From a virus: a stretch of DNA of 64,000 nucleotides. Below, one piece after another: positions 32,733-40,723 of this stretch. The stretch lies in the IMG/VR virus record IMGVR_UViG_3300032304_000826, positions 1 to 64,000 of that record. The stretch is one strand, 5' to 3'. A model generated the notes under the pieces. The model was not told the DNA's origin and searched no databases. It saw nothing but the letters and a program-made list of their open reading frames with translations. The translations under genes were made by a program, and so were the position numbers. Position 1 is the first letter of the stretch. Each line of letters starts with the position of its first letter.

Positions 32733-34478
32733 TTAAATTGTTCCCAGGAAGTTATCGAGTGTTGATCCTTGAGACCCTGTTGAAGGGGCCTTAATTATAC
32801 CTACCGAGGTCCCCTTTGTAGGGCTGGTAGGCGTAATAACTATATTTGAGCCTAGTTGGCTTGTCAATCCTGCAGAAGCGTACGCCTTAGCGGTAATCTG
32901 GTTTCCAACAGTAGATACTATCAAAGAGCCTACAGTAGTGTAGGTAGTGTTTGTGTTGGTAGCTAGTCGGGTGGAGGATTGGGAAACTACGTTTCCAGAG
33001 ACTGAGCTAACTATAACTAAGTCTGTAAAGTAGGTAGTATCTCCACCAGAGTAAGATACGCCCGAACAACAGCCAGATGGCGTACACCCTGCTCCCGAAC
33101 AGGTAGCCTGTCCTCCAGAGCAAGAGCTGCTTGTTGCTATTTGATTTTGATTTAGGCCTCCGCACGCACCGCCGGAGTAGCAGTTAAACCCGATACAAGA
33201 CGCAGAGCCTGAACAGCTGCTAGAACTTACAAGCGTTGCACAGGAGTATGTTGTTGGAGTAGATGAAGAAGTAGTATGGCAATTGTAGTAATCAACGGGC
33301 ACCGTATTAGTGCTTTGGATATAGTTTCCAATGCATTTTCCTCTACTAACTGTTGAGGTCTGACAGTTATCCCAGCAAGGAATGTATGATGTTGAACAGT
33401 TTCCACTACAGCTTACGGTAGTGCCACCACTACCGGTCCTACAGCAAACAAACGCGGCATTGTTAATACAGCCTGCAGTTGATCTAGATACTTCAACGTC
33501 TCCTGGAGCGCAACCTTCTCCACCAATAAGTGGGCTTTCTGCGGGGTAATAAGAGAACCCGCTACCTCCAGTAGTTACCGATCCGGAACATTGAGTTCCA
33601 CAAGCTGGTATAGAATATGAAGTTGATTGAACAACTCCTGAGCATTGCGTACCACAGGCTGGGGTGGTATAGGTAGTTTGAGTGGTTGTACTTTGGTCAT
33701 AGGCTGTTCCTGGACAACAAGGGGAGCTTGGACTACCGACCCAACCTATAGAAAAATTTGTATAGTTACAGTAAGAGTTATCTACACTTTGATTTTGTGT
33801 AAACGCATACGTAGCGCCGCAACCTGAAGCGCAGCTGCTAAGAGTAACGCTGTTTTGAAAACTAGTACAGTTTAGGCTTCCTGGTGACGAAGTGACCGGT
33901 CCGCAACATCCTGAAGGAACACAGCCAGTGCCGCCTCCAGCACACGGGCTAGAAGTTCCATAACTTTGACTGCCTGAACAAGATGTCCCAGAAACGGTTG
34001 TATTCCAAGTAGAGTAGTAGTAACTAAAAGATTGAGATGTCGTGCAACTTCCTACAATAGCTGAAGTAGACTGAGTATATTGAGGATATGTAGCCCACCA
34101 AGATCCAGAGTCTGTTACCCAGAAAGCAACGCCAGTACCGCCTGAAACATCTGCCTGTGCAGAGATATCCGTGTTACCTAGATTAGCTGAGGCTATTGCA
34201 TAAGAGCTTCCAGCATCATCTGAGATAGCTGAGTTAGACCCACTAATACGCCAGTTACCACGAAGAGCTGTCCATACCTGTCCGCTATCTGCAGTGCCTA
34301 ATCCAGTTACTGTAGATGCTCGGTTAAACGCGTCTTGAACTTTAGAGGCAAACCATTGTCTCCATACGCCACCAACTTTAACGAATGCAGAAGTAGCGGT
34401 TTTCCATTGACCGCCTACTTTTACTGAAAGACCAGATGTGGTCCTCCAGGTACCGTTAACTTTGGATTGACCTGGCAT
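32733..34478 (-). CDS. Tail/virion beta-sandwich protein with large cysteine-rich insertion
   Basis: A 581-residue protein. Residues 1-45 are three short W-x-x-x repeats (KVNGTWRTTSGLSVKVGGQW type). Residues about 46-135 and 480-575 look like the two halves of one concanavalin-A/LamG-like sandwich: DAFNRAST...LGT..G..W near the start, GTGVAFWVTDSG before the break, then TTYFTDLVIVSSVSGNV and NQITAKAYASAGL after it. Between them residues 145-471 hold about 36 Cys in 327 residues (CC pairs, CSG, PACGTQCSG twice, SGCCxG twice), while the flanks have none. Probably a virion adhesin or decoration; disulphides or metals are inferred. Confidence 0.75.
   Translation of the reverse strand: MPGQSKVNGTWRTTSGLSVKVGGQWKTATSAFVKVGGVWRQWFASKVQDAFNRASTVTGLGTADSGQVWTALRGNWRISGSNSAISDDAGSSYAIASANLGNTDISAQADVSGGTGVAFWVTDSGSWWATYPQYTQSTSAIVGSCTTSQSFSYYYSTWNTTVSGTSCSGSQSYGTSSPCAGGGTGCVPSGCCGPVTSSPGSLNCTSFQNSVTLSSCASGCGATYAFTQNQSVDNSYCNYTNFSIGWVGSPSSPCCPGTAYDQSTTTQTTYTTPACGTQCSGVVQSTSYSIPACGTQCSGSVTTGGSGFSYYPAESPLIGGEGCAPGDVEVSRSTAGCINNAAFVCCRTGSGGTTVSCSGNCSTSYIPCWDNCQTSTVSRGKCIGNYIQSTNTVPVDYYNCHTTSSSTPTTYSCATLVSSSSCSGSASCIGFNCYSGGACGGLNQNQIATSSSCSGGQATCSGAGCTPSGCCSGVSYSGGDTTYFTDLVIVSSVSGNVVSQSSTRLATNTNTTYTTVGSLIVSTVGNQITAKAYASAGLTSQLGSNIVITPTSPTKGTSVGIIKAPSTGSQGSTLDNFLGTI
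33066..34046 (-). repeat. DNA encoding the Cys-rich insertion with internal short repeats
   Basis: This segment encodes residues 145-471 of the beta-sandwich protein. It repeats short units such as PACGTQCSG (twice within 25 residues) and G-C-[VT]-P-S-G-C-C (at both ends), plus many C-S-G triplets. Confidence 0.7.
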
Positions 34479-34714
34479 TATACGAACTGCACCCAGATAT
34501 CTCCGTCAATGCCCTGACCTGAAGTAGGGGCGTTTGCGGATGTATAAATGTTTCTAACGACTCCCGAAGAAGTAGATGCAGTAGTAACTGTTCCGTTCAC
34601 AACGTTAACAGCACCAATAGCTGAAGGAGTAATACCTAAGCTAGCTGGGTTTAGTTGTGGACTACCAAAGGCTTCCCACTGTCCTGTAGAGATGTCATAG
34701 CGCTTAATAGCCAT
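34478..34714 (-). CDS. Small tail-fibre-associated protein (78 aa)
   Basis: Begins MAIKRYDISTGQWEAFGS and ends SGQGIDGDIWVQFV. The final D-G-D-[IV]-W segment is shared with the next gene upstream (SPIDGDVWID) and with several collagen-like proteins here (PGDVWF, AGDSWFD), a motif usual at the base of phage fibres. Coupled to both neighbours by TAATG overlaps. Probably a fibre cap or stem piece. Confidence 0.6.
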   Translation of the reverse strand: MAIKRYDISTGQWEAFGSPQLNPASLGITPSAIGAVNVVNGTVTTASTSSGVVRNIYTSANAPTSGQGIDGDIWVQFV

Positions 34715-35283
34715 TAGTTAACTCCATACACTAGTGCTGTACCACCAGAGAACGTTCCAGTGGATAAAGAGATTGTCATTTTTGTGAGGGCTGTAGCTTG
34801 GGTGTATGCCTTTGTATCATCTAGCAAAGTAATTACGCTAGAGTTATTGGTATACACGCCCTTTAAGTAACCCCAAGCAAAGCTTGCTGTATCTTGAGTA
34901 TCAACAATATCTATGGTCCAATGATTTGTTGTTACCGCAGGCTTAACGTTTGGGATACTAAAAAGAGCTGATCCAGAGCTGTAGTTAGTAACGTCATCGT
35001 TAAGAGTAATATTTACGGAGGCATTGACTGAAGGTCGAACTCCTCGGAATACTACATACAAATCTTTGTACAAAGTTAGAATAGATAAGTCAACAGAAGC
35101 TCCAGTTAAACTAACGCTAGAGATTAAGTTCTTACCTGCGTTGTTTAATACGTCAGAGTCAATCCAAACGTCCCCATCTATAGGAGAGGCTGGAGTGTTA
35201 GGGCCTACGAATACTCGCTTACCCCTACGGTCATCAGTAAATTGAAGTGGGCCAAGAGGTTGGCCGTTATTTTGTACCGCCAT
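34714..35283 (-). CDS. Tail-fibre-region structural protein (189 aa)
   Basis: Contains SPIDGDVWIDSDVLNN near residue 35 and then a beta-sandwich-like run (LYVVFRGVRPSVNASVNITLNDD..., HWTIDIVDTQDTASFAWGYLKG), as in receptor-binding fibre tips. No Cys or catalytic motif. It lies among fibre genes; start and stop overlap neighbours as TAATG. Role as a short fibre or fibre tip is inferred. Confidence 0.6.
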   Translation of the reverse strand: MAVQNNGQPLGPLQFTDDRRGKRVFVGPNTPASPIDGDVWIDSDVLNNAGKNLISSVSLTGASVDLSILTLYKDLYVVFRGVRPSVNASVNITLNDDVTNYSSGSALFSIPNVKPAVTTNHWTIDIVDTQDTASFAWGYLKGVYTNNSSVITLLDDTKAYTQATALTKMTISLSTGTFSGGTALVYGVN

Positions 35284-35621
35284 TACGCACCAATTTCAGA
35301 ACCGAATGCTTGGAAGCTAAGGTTGGCTGTAGAGGCTACGACTGTTACTGAGTCTGTAGCTGAGAGGGTTACGCCAAGGGTAAAGGTAGTTGTAGTATTA
35401 CCAGGGATAACCGTGTCGTAAGCAAGGTATTGCTTATCCGCTAGGGTTGAGTTATCTTCACGTATAGCTATACGGTAGGTTGCAGAAGATGAACCACGGT
35501 TGCATATGGCTATAGTTGAAACCACAGCGCTTCCCGTGGAGCCTACAGCATATAGCTGAGTTCCTCCGGAAACGTTGGCTGCTGGTGCAACTTGGCCAAG
35601 GATCTTATATGTTGTCGCCAA
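35283..35621 (-). CDS. Small virion protein, paralogue of 49312-49644 product
   Basis: A 112-residue all-beta protein: TYKILGQVAPAANVSGGTQLY, then VSTIAICNRGSSSATYRIAI and QYLAYDTVIPGNTTTTFTLGVTL. The gene at 49312-49644 is clearly related (TYKVLGQVVSTAGV..., ISSIVVVNRGTDGTTFRLSV..., HYVAYDVPISRNDST), and 45296-45625 shares the same N-R/T-x-x-Y...A-Y plan. These look like a small trimeric or decorating domain belonging to each fibre cassette. It overlaps the glycosyltransferase stop by 17 nt. Confidence 0.7.
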   Translation of the reverse strand: MATTYKILGQVAPAANVSGGTQLYAVGSTGSAVVSTIAICNRGSSSATYRIAIREDNSTLADKQYLAYDTVIPGNTTTTFTLGVTLSATDSVTVVASTANLSFQAFGSEIGA

Positions 35622-36681
35622 GAGATTGCTCCTTCGAATAGAAAGCTAGATTAGCTGTAAGGCGGGGGTCAGTTGGGTTAAATTCTACAGCTTTAGACCC
35701 GTGTTGAACTGCTTTGTCGAACATTCCTAAATTAAAGGCGGCTATAGCGGCGTAGTCATAAGGAGCAAATCCCCAGGCAAACTCTTCGCAAAGGTACTCT
35801 AAAGGCTTTTCAGTTATCTCTAGGGCCCGTTCTGCAGCCTGTAGAGAGGCATCCCACATAGACTGTTCGTAATAAAGTTTAGATATCTCTACGTAAGCTT
35901 CTCGCCTATCTGGAGATTGAGCTATTGCTTTTTTTAACCACTCTTCTTGCTCTTGCCAGGTAGCGCTTAATTTTGCTAGGTACCTCATTGAGGCAGCTCT
36001 TTCTGGTGGCCAGACCGCTTTTGGTAAAGATAGGTGTCGTTTAAACTCTTCTGCGGATGCTTCAAATTGACTATAGAAGAATAGCTCTCGTGCGTAGTAG
36101 AAAGCATTTCTATCATCCATAGGATCTTCTTGTACGGATTGGGCTAGCAAAGGCATATACCCAGATCTAGGTTTAGAGTTATCTGCGTGGTGGTGGATTT
36201 GTAATCCCATCCAGCCCTGTGTTTCAGTAATGCGGTCTGTAACCATTACTTCGTGTACTGGATGCTTCCATCTGTAGCCATGCCGAGAATGGATCTTATC
36301 TCCGCCGTATTGAAGGCCGGGAGTACCGTCCTCTTTCCAGCTCCAGGTATATTGATACCTAGGTCTAGTCCAACCCTCTTTATGTGCTTTCTCAAGTTCT
36401 TCTCGCCAACCAGGCAATAGGACTTCGTCCATGTCTAGGGCTATGCAGTAATCTATATCGCTAGGAATTGCTGCAAGAGATGCATTACGAGCATCGTCAA
36501 ATCTCCAGGGTTTAATGGAGATGTGGGCTACATTGATCCCAAGATCTGTAGCATAGGAAACAGTATTGTCAGTAGAACCAGTGTCAGCAATAAGAAGATA
36601 ATCCGCCTCTTTAGCCGATTCATGCCAGTCCTTTACAAATTGTTCTTCGTTTAAAGCGATTGTGTATACCGCTACCCTCAT
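35605..36681 (-). CDS. Family 2 glycosyltransferase with TPR-like C-terminus
   Basis: A 358-residue cytosolic enzyme. The GT-A domain shows VAVYTIALNEEQFV at the start, IADTGSTDNT with D33-D38 and DMDE at 83-86 (D-x-D, metal/nucleotide-sugar binding), then HxxHEV-like residues. Residues about 190-358 are helical repeats like TPR (for example AAIAAFNLGMFDKAVQHGSKAVEFNP). SUN/WcaA-type GT2 plus TPR proteins modify proteins or surface glycans. It lies directly after collagen-like fibre genes, so Thr residues of Gly-Pro-Thr repeats are possible acceptors. SD AGAAGG. Confidence 0.85.
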   Translation of the reverse strand: MRVAVYTIALNEEQFVKDWHESAKEADYLLIADTGSTDNTVSYATDLGINVAHISIKPWRFDDARNASLAAIPSDIDYCIALDMDEVLLPGWREELEKAHKEGWTRPRYQYTWSWKEDGTPGLQYGGDKIHSRHGYRWKHPVHEVMVTDRITETQGWMGLQIHHHADNSKPRSGYMPLLAQSVQEDPMDDRNAFYYARELFFYSQFEASAEEFKRHLSLPKAVWPPERAASMRYLAKLSATWQEQEEWLKKAIAQSPDRREAYVEISKLYYEQSMWDASLQAAERALEITEKPLEYLCEEFAWGFAPYDYAAIAAFNLGMFDKAVQHGSKAVEFNPTDPRLTANLAFYSKEQSLGDNI

Positions 36682-36690
36682 GTGCGCCTT

Positions 36691-36801
36691 CTATTCTTCT
36701 GATGCGAATACTAAGTCGTATCCGATTACTGCTCCTGATTCATCCTTGATTTCAAACTTTTCTGCCCCAGTAGCTGGGTCAATACCTAAACTAGTTCTCA
36801 T
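36691..36801 (-). CDS. Small hypothetical protein (36 aa)
   Basis: Reads [20 protein letters not shown] then [16 protein letters not shown]. Start ATG 36801 overlaps the fibre stop as ATGA, and the glycosyltransferase follows 10 nt later with its own SD. The phage-like start (L-G-I-D-P-x-T-G-x-x-x-F) and coupling support a real gene despite its size. Function unknown. Confidence 0.6.
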   Translation of the reverse strand: MRTSLGIDPATGAEKFEIKDESGAVIGYDLVFASEE

Positions 36802-38321
36802 GCAAATCGTCCCCAAACTCCGATGTTGCTAGCTGTAAAGCTAGACGCTGTTGATGGAAGGTTAGTCTGTAGTGCCACAGCTCCAGTAATTCTTGGCTCT
36901 AGAGCACTTAGTGCTGCTGGAGGATTATTGAAGGCTGTGTACACAGTTCCTGGGGTTGAACCTACTACAAGTACTGCTAGAGCATATCTATTACCAGCTA
37001 CAAGTTGATACGAAGTATCTAGGTTTCTTGTTGATGCTGTGTTAGTTGAGCTAAAGACAGTAGTGTCGTTTGCAGTAGATGCAACTAGGGTAGCAGTACC
37101 ACCGCTGAGGGAATATAACCCAAAGCGGACAAGAGAGGTTCCAGTGGAAGCTGTGCCCGCAGAAATTGCGGTGACGCTGCTAATAGTTGTTGTCCATAGA
37201 GGACTAAAGAAAGTAAAGTAAACAGTGCCGCTTGTTAGGGTGGCGTTAAAGTTACCTGTACGTGGATATACATCAACAATAGAAGTTGTCTGGTTTAGGT
37301 TACCCGCGTTATTAGCGAATAGGTCCTTCCATAAAAGTCCTGTTGCTGCTGAAGAATCTGCGGTTAAAGCAAATCCGTTTGTTCCTACGCCTAGTCTAGT
37401 TATGGTGTTAGAAGCAGTAGCAGCTAGTATGTCACCCTTTGCTGTAGCTAAGTTCATGCCCAGAATGTTTGTGGTGGCTGTAGGCAAAGTTAGGGTGCCG
37501 GTGTTAGAGATAGTAGAAATTACTGGGGTCGTAAGAGTTAAGCCCGCTACTGTTGTAGTCGTTGCGCCCAGAGTAAGTGCTGTAGATCCTAGTGTTAAGC
37601 CAGAGTTAGCTAATTTAACGTTAGTCACGTTAGCGTCTACAATCTTTTCTGTAGTAACAGATAGGTCTGCCGGAGTTCTAACATCTGAAAGACGAGTGTC
37701 ATTTCCATAAACTACCTGGGTAGATGAAGCATTTCCAGAAGCTGGAATGTCTTTTGTAGAGGCAGTTCCTAGACCTGTTACTTGGGTATTAGCAATAGAT
37801 AAAGATGATTGGTTAATGCCAATAACTGCTGCGGTAGATGTACCAGCATTAGTAATTGGGCCTGTTACAGAGATTACGCCTGAAGGTCCAGTAACTGTGC
37901 TTGCCGCTCCTGTTGGGCCCGTAACACCTTCAGGACCTGTTGGTCCTGTAGGACCTGTGACTGTGCTTGCTGCACCAGTTGGTCCTGTAGGACCAGTGGG
38001 ACCAGTTGGACCGGTAGGGCCCGTAGGACCAGTTGGACCAATAGGTAAAACTAAATTTAATGTTTGACTAGGGGCAGTTCCGCTTATAGATGCGCCAGCA
38101 CCAGCTCCAGATGTTACAGAGCCAATTGTTAAAGTATTTGCCGCACCTGTTGGTCCAGTTACGCCAGAAGAATAAGGAAGTGCGTTCCACCCTTGTGTAC
38201 CGTTACCGACTTTAAAACGACCAGTGTCGTACTCGTAACCTACTTCACCCTGTGCAAGAATTGGGTTAGCGCCAGTCCACGCAGAAGCAGTATCACGTCT
38301 AAATTGAACACGAACAGCCAT
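36798..38321 (-). CDS. Collagen-like tail fibre with Mtd-type N-terminus
   Basis: A 507-residue fibre. Residues 1-50 ([40 protein letters not shown]) match the N-terminal attachment domain seen in Mtd-like and other phage tail fibres. A collagen-like Gly-Pro-Thr tract covers about 93-150. The rest is Ser/Thr-rich beta repeats, ending in a jelly-roll-like tip ([19 protein letters not shown]...). Gly-Pro-Thr triplets form triple helices. The following gene is a glycosyltransferase. Confidence 0.85.
   Translation of the reverse strand: MAVRVQFRRDTASAWTGANPILAQGEVGYEYDTGRFKVGNGTQGWNALPYSSGVTGPTGAANTLTIGSVTSGAGAGASISGTAPSQTLNLVLPIGPTGPTGPTGPTGPTGPTGPTGAASTVTGPTGPTGPEGVTGPTGAASTVTGPSGVISVTGPITNAGTSTAAVIGINQSSLSIANTQVTGLGTASTKDIPASGNASSTQVVYGNDTRLSDVRTPADLSVTTEKIVDANVTNVKLANSGLTLGSTALTLGATTTTVAGLTLTTPVISTISNTGTLTLPTATTNILGMNLATAKGDILAATASNTITRLGVGTNGFALTADSSAATGLLWKDLFANNAGNLNQTTSIVDVYPRTGNFNATLTSGTVYFTFFSPLWTTTISSVTAISAGTASTGTSLVRFGLYSLSGGTATLVASTANDTTVFSSTNTASTRNLDTSYQLVAGNRYALAVLVVGSTPGTVYTAFNNPPAALSALEPRITGAVALQTNLPSTASSFTASNIGVWGRFA
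37905..38045 (-). repeat. Collagen-like Gly-Pro-Thr tract (coding)
   Basis: About 45 codons of tandem G-P-T/G-x-x triplets inside the fibre gene, repeating in DNA as GGACCNACN-type 9-mers. The same unit is at 38430-38590, 45680-45990 and 49700-51460, so these are the main recombinogenic repeats of the window. Confidence 0.85.
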
Positions 38322-38330
38322 TTAAGCTCC

Positions 38331-38693
38331 TTAACCTAACACATTTCCACAGTCAATGATAGAGGAGCCACCGTACAAAGTCGTAGCTGTACCACCATCT
38401 ATATTTTGAAAGATCGGACCTGTTGGTCCTGTTTCACCGATTGGTCCTGTTGGACCTAACAATCCTTGAGATCCAGTTGGGCCTGTAGGTCCGGTGGGAC
38501 CTGTAGGGCCGGTTGATCCAGTTAAACCTGTTGGTCCAGTTGGACCTGTAACTGATAGACCTATAGGACCAGTTGGGCCCGTAGCTCCTTGAGCAACTCT
38601 AATTCTCCATACAGCGCCATCCCAAACCCATACCTGCTCAGCAGCAGTAAATACCTGGTCAAGGGTAGGGGAGTCTGGAAAGTCAATGGGCAT
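38331..38693 (-). CDS. Collagen-like fibre protein (120 aa)
   Basis: Opens [20 protein letters not shown] and [12 protein letters not shown], a short cap domain shared with the 45626-46093 product ([14 protein letters not shown]...[12 protein letters not shown]). A Gly-Pro-Thr collagen tract spans about 37-95 and the end is [18 protein letters not shown]. It lies just before the Mtd-type fibre, so it may form its shaft or a separate short fibre. Confidence 0.8.
   Translation of the reverse strand: MPIDFPDSPTLDQVFTAAEQVWVWDGAVWRIRVAQGATGPTGPIGLSVTGPTGPTGLTGSTGPTGPTGPTGPTGSQGLLGPTGPIGETGPTGPIFQNIDGGTATTLYGGSSIIDCGNVLG
38430..38590 (-). repeat. Collagen-like Gly-Pro-Thr tract (coding)
   Basis: Tandem G-P-T/G-x-x triplets in the 120-residue fibre protein. 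Confidence 0.8.
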
Positions 38694-38702
38694 GTTTGTA
38701 TT

Positions 38703-39086
38703 TTATTGGTAAAGCCACATATCTTCAGGCTCTACCCATATCTTGTTTAATGCTTTGTAGTACCCAAGTTCTTGCATACGCTTATATACAGCTTTGCCTG
38801 CTCCTGGACCATAATAGGTCTCTACCCCATAACCCATAGCTTCTTTCTGATTGCCCACCCTAACCATGTAAAACTCTGCATACGGGCTCCAAGCAGCGTA
38901 TACGCCGTGTGCTCCGCCCCGTTCTTCAATTAATTCCCATATATCCACATCTTCTATCTTCATTTCACGGGCATAGTCCCAATTAGTTTTAGGTGGTAGT
39001 ATCAGCTTGTCAGAATCCATCCAATTAGGATCAAAGACTTCGCCAAAGTCTGTAAAGATATTGGCAGTTGATTTAAATATAGGCAT
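38703..39086 (-). CDS. Hypothetical protein, aromatic-rich (127 aa)
   Basis: Start ATG 39086 is preferred over 39101 because a -10 element (TATACT) ends exactly 6 nt before it, as in leaderless genes; neither start has a ribosome site. The protein (PIFKSTANIFTDFGEVFDPN, then DIWELIEERGGAHGVYAAWS, GVETYYGPGAGKAVYKRM) is Trp/Tyr-rich with an acidic end and is a type I recognise from other large phages without a known role. It is divergent from the carbamoyltransferase. Confidence 0.65.
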   Translation of the reverse strand: MPIFKSTANIFTDFGEVFDPNWMDSDKLILPPKTNWDYAREMKIEDVDIWELIEERGGAHGVYAAWSPYAEFYMVRVGNQKEAMGYGVETYYGPGAGKAVYKRMQELGYYKALNKIWVEPEDMWLYQ

Positions 39087-39106
39087 TGGAATAGTATACA
39101 TCTATG
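39068..39106. promoter_or_regulatory. Symmetric divergent promoter, apparently leaderless in both directions
   Basis: On the plus strand TTGATT (39068-39073), 18-nt spacer, TAGTAT (39092-39097), then 6 nt and the ATG at 39104. On the minus strand TATACT (39098-39093) then 6 nt and the ATG at 39086. The two -10 boxes share bases inside one near-palindrome. Neither gene has a Shine-Dalgarno site. No clear -35 is seen for the minus direction. Confidence 0.5.
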
Positions 39107-40723
39107 AACATCTTAGGCATATCACCAAATCATGATAGTTCTGTATGCCTACTCTCTGATGGCCGTATTAAATACTTTTCAAAAGAAGAGCGGCTATCTA
39201 GAGTAAAAAGAGCGGCTGACCCTAATTTAGCTACGCAAGAGGCCCTAAAGTTAGGGCCTATAGATCAGGTTGTTTGGTGCCCCCCTACTCAAAATCCCGA
39301 TTATCGAGATGAGTTTATAGGCGATTACTTTAAAGGCATGGAAGTAACTGTTAATGACCTGTCTGATTACCACCACTTAACCCACGCAAGTTTAGGGTTT
39401 TACAACAGCGGGTTTACCGAGGCAGCCGTAGTTGTTGTAGACCGCAATGGCTCTATCATGGGAAACTCATGTAGAGAGTCAGAGACTATTTTTATGGCCT
39501 CTTACCCAGCCACGTTTGATCAAGTATACAAAAGTTTTTGGATATACGACAATACCGCACATCAAGAGGCCCTATTGTTTAAAGAAAGAAACCCAAAGTG
39601 TGAGGTAGATGTTAGGTCTATGTACGGAGTAGTTAAAGTCTACGAAACTGCTACCGCGTTAATTAGACAACATGTTTTAGAAAATGGAAAAGTTATGGGT
39701 CTTTCTGCATATGGAAATAAAGATGCAGAGTTTGATCCGTTATTTTTTAGGGGAAACATACCCAACGATTACTACTTTGGGCATGAAGAAGTAACCAATC
39801 GAATTGCTACCCATCAAGAGTTACAGCTATTTGCTACAAATGTAGTAACTCCAGAAAACTTTCAAGTATACGCAGACTATGCGTGGCAAGTTCAAAAGCA
39901 GACTCAAGACGCAGTCTGTTACCTAATCCAAAAAGCTATAGATAAAACAGGTTCTAAGAATGTAGTTATTACTGGTGGCTACGGGATGAATGTAGTTGCC
40001 AACCATTATTACCTGACTAAATTCCCAGATATTAACTTTTTCTTTGAGCCTTTGGCTGATGACAGTGGAAACAGCATAGGTGGCGCTATGTTTATTCACA
40101 GGCTTCTTACTGGAGACACCTCTGTAAACCCTTTAAACACAACGTTTTTTAGTGGCAAACACCACTCATTAAAGAGTATTCATGGGCTACCAACACAAAC
40201 CAAAGATGTTGCAAAGTTACTTGCCAACGGTAAAAGTATTGCTGTATACCGTGGGTTGGCTGAGGCTGGGCCCAGAGCGTTAGGCAATAGGTCTATCTTG
40301 TTTGATCCTAGGAATAAAGATGCCAAAGAGATTGTTAATAAGATTAAGAGACGCGAGTGGTACCGTCCATTTGCAGCTATGGTTCTAGAAGAAGATGCCC
40401 ACATGTACTTTGATATGGGAGCAGTAACTTCAAGCCCTTATATGACTATCTCATTTCCAGCAAAACAATACGCTGTAGATAACATTCCGGGAGTAATACA
40501 TGTAGATAATACCTGCAGACTTCAAACAGTCTCTAAGTCAGATGGGTATCTCTATGAGTTGTTGTTAGAGTTTAAAGCGCTAACAGGTCACGGAGTTATT
40601 CTTAATACAAGCTTTAATTTAGCGGGAGAGCCTTTAGTAGAAACTCCAGAGGAAGCAATTAAAACATTACGTAATTCAACTTTAAACCATGTATGGTTTG
40701 AAGAAAAAAACGTTTTAGTTTAA
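39104..40723 (+). CDS. Carbamoyltransferase (NodU/TobZ/CmcH family)
   Basis: A 539-residue enzyme that uses carbamoyl phosphate and ATP to carbamoylate a hydroxyl, usually on a sugar or antibiotic. The N-terminal Kae1-like domain opens MNILGISPNHDSSVCLLSDG and carries the HH-x2-HA metal motif (YHHLTHASLGFY, about 89-100). The C-terminal domain has GLAEAGPRALGNRSILFDPRN (about 384-404) and RREWYRPFAAMVLEED, both family signatures. It is the only plus-strand gene among the fibre genes, with its own promoter and no SD. Its substrate may be a sugar attached by the nearby glycosyltransferase. Confidence 0.9.
   Translation: MNILGISPNHDSSVCLLSDGRIKYFSKEERLSRVKRAADPNLATQEALKLGPIDQVVWCPPTQNPDYRDEFIGDYFKGMEVTVNDLSDYHHLTHASLGFYNSGFTEAAVVVVDRNGSIMGNSCRESETIFMASYPATFDQVYKSFWIYDNTAHQEALLFKERNPKCEVDVRSMYGVVKVYETATALIRQHVLENGKVMGLSAYGNKDAEFDPLFFRGNIPNDYYFGHEEVTNRIATHQELQLFATNVVTPENFQVYADYAWQVQKQTQDAVCYLIQKAIDKTGSKNVVITGGYGMNVVANHYYLTKFPDINFFFEPLADDSGNSIGGAMFIHRLLTGDTSVNPLNTTFFSGKHHSLKSIHGLPTQTKDVAKLLANGKSIAVYRGLAEAGPRALGNRSILFDPRNKDAKEIVNKIKRREWYRPFAAMVLEEDAHMYFDMGAVTSSPYMTISFPAKQYAVDNIPGVIHVDNTCRLQTVSKSDGYLYELLLEFKALTGHGVILNTSFNLAGEPLVETPEEAIKTLRNSTLNHVWFEEKNVLV

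Noticed and set aside
37225-38067. Plus-strand Pro/Val-rich open frames opposite the fibre genes
   Set aside because: They are antisense shadows of Gly-Pro-Thr coding repeats; composition simply mirrors the sense strand and no ribosome sites are seen.
39104-40723. Host-acquired antibiotic carbamoylation gene or tRNA-modifying TsaD
   Set aside because: The G-P-R-A-L-G-x-R-S-I-L and R-E-W-Y-R-P-F-A motifs identify the NodU/TobZ family, not TsaD, and no antibiotic pathway is nearby; location points to fibres instead.
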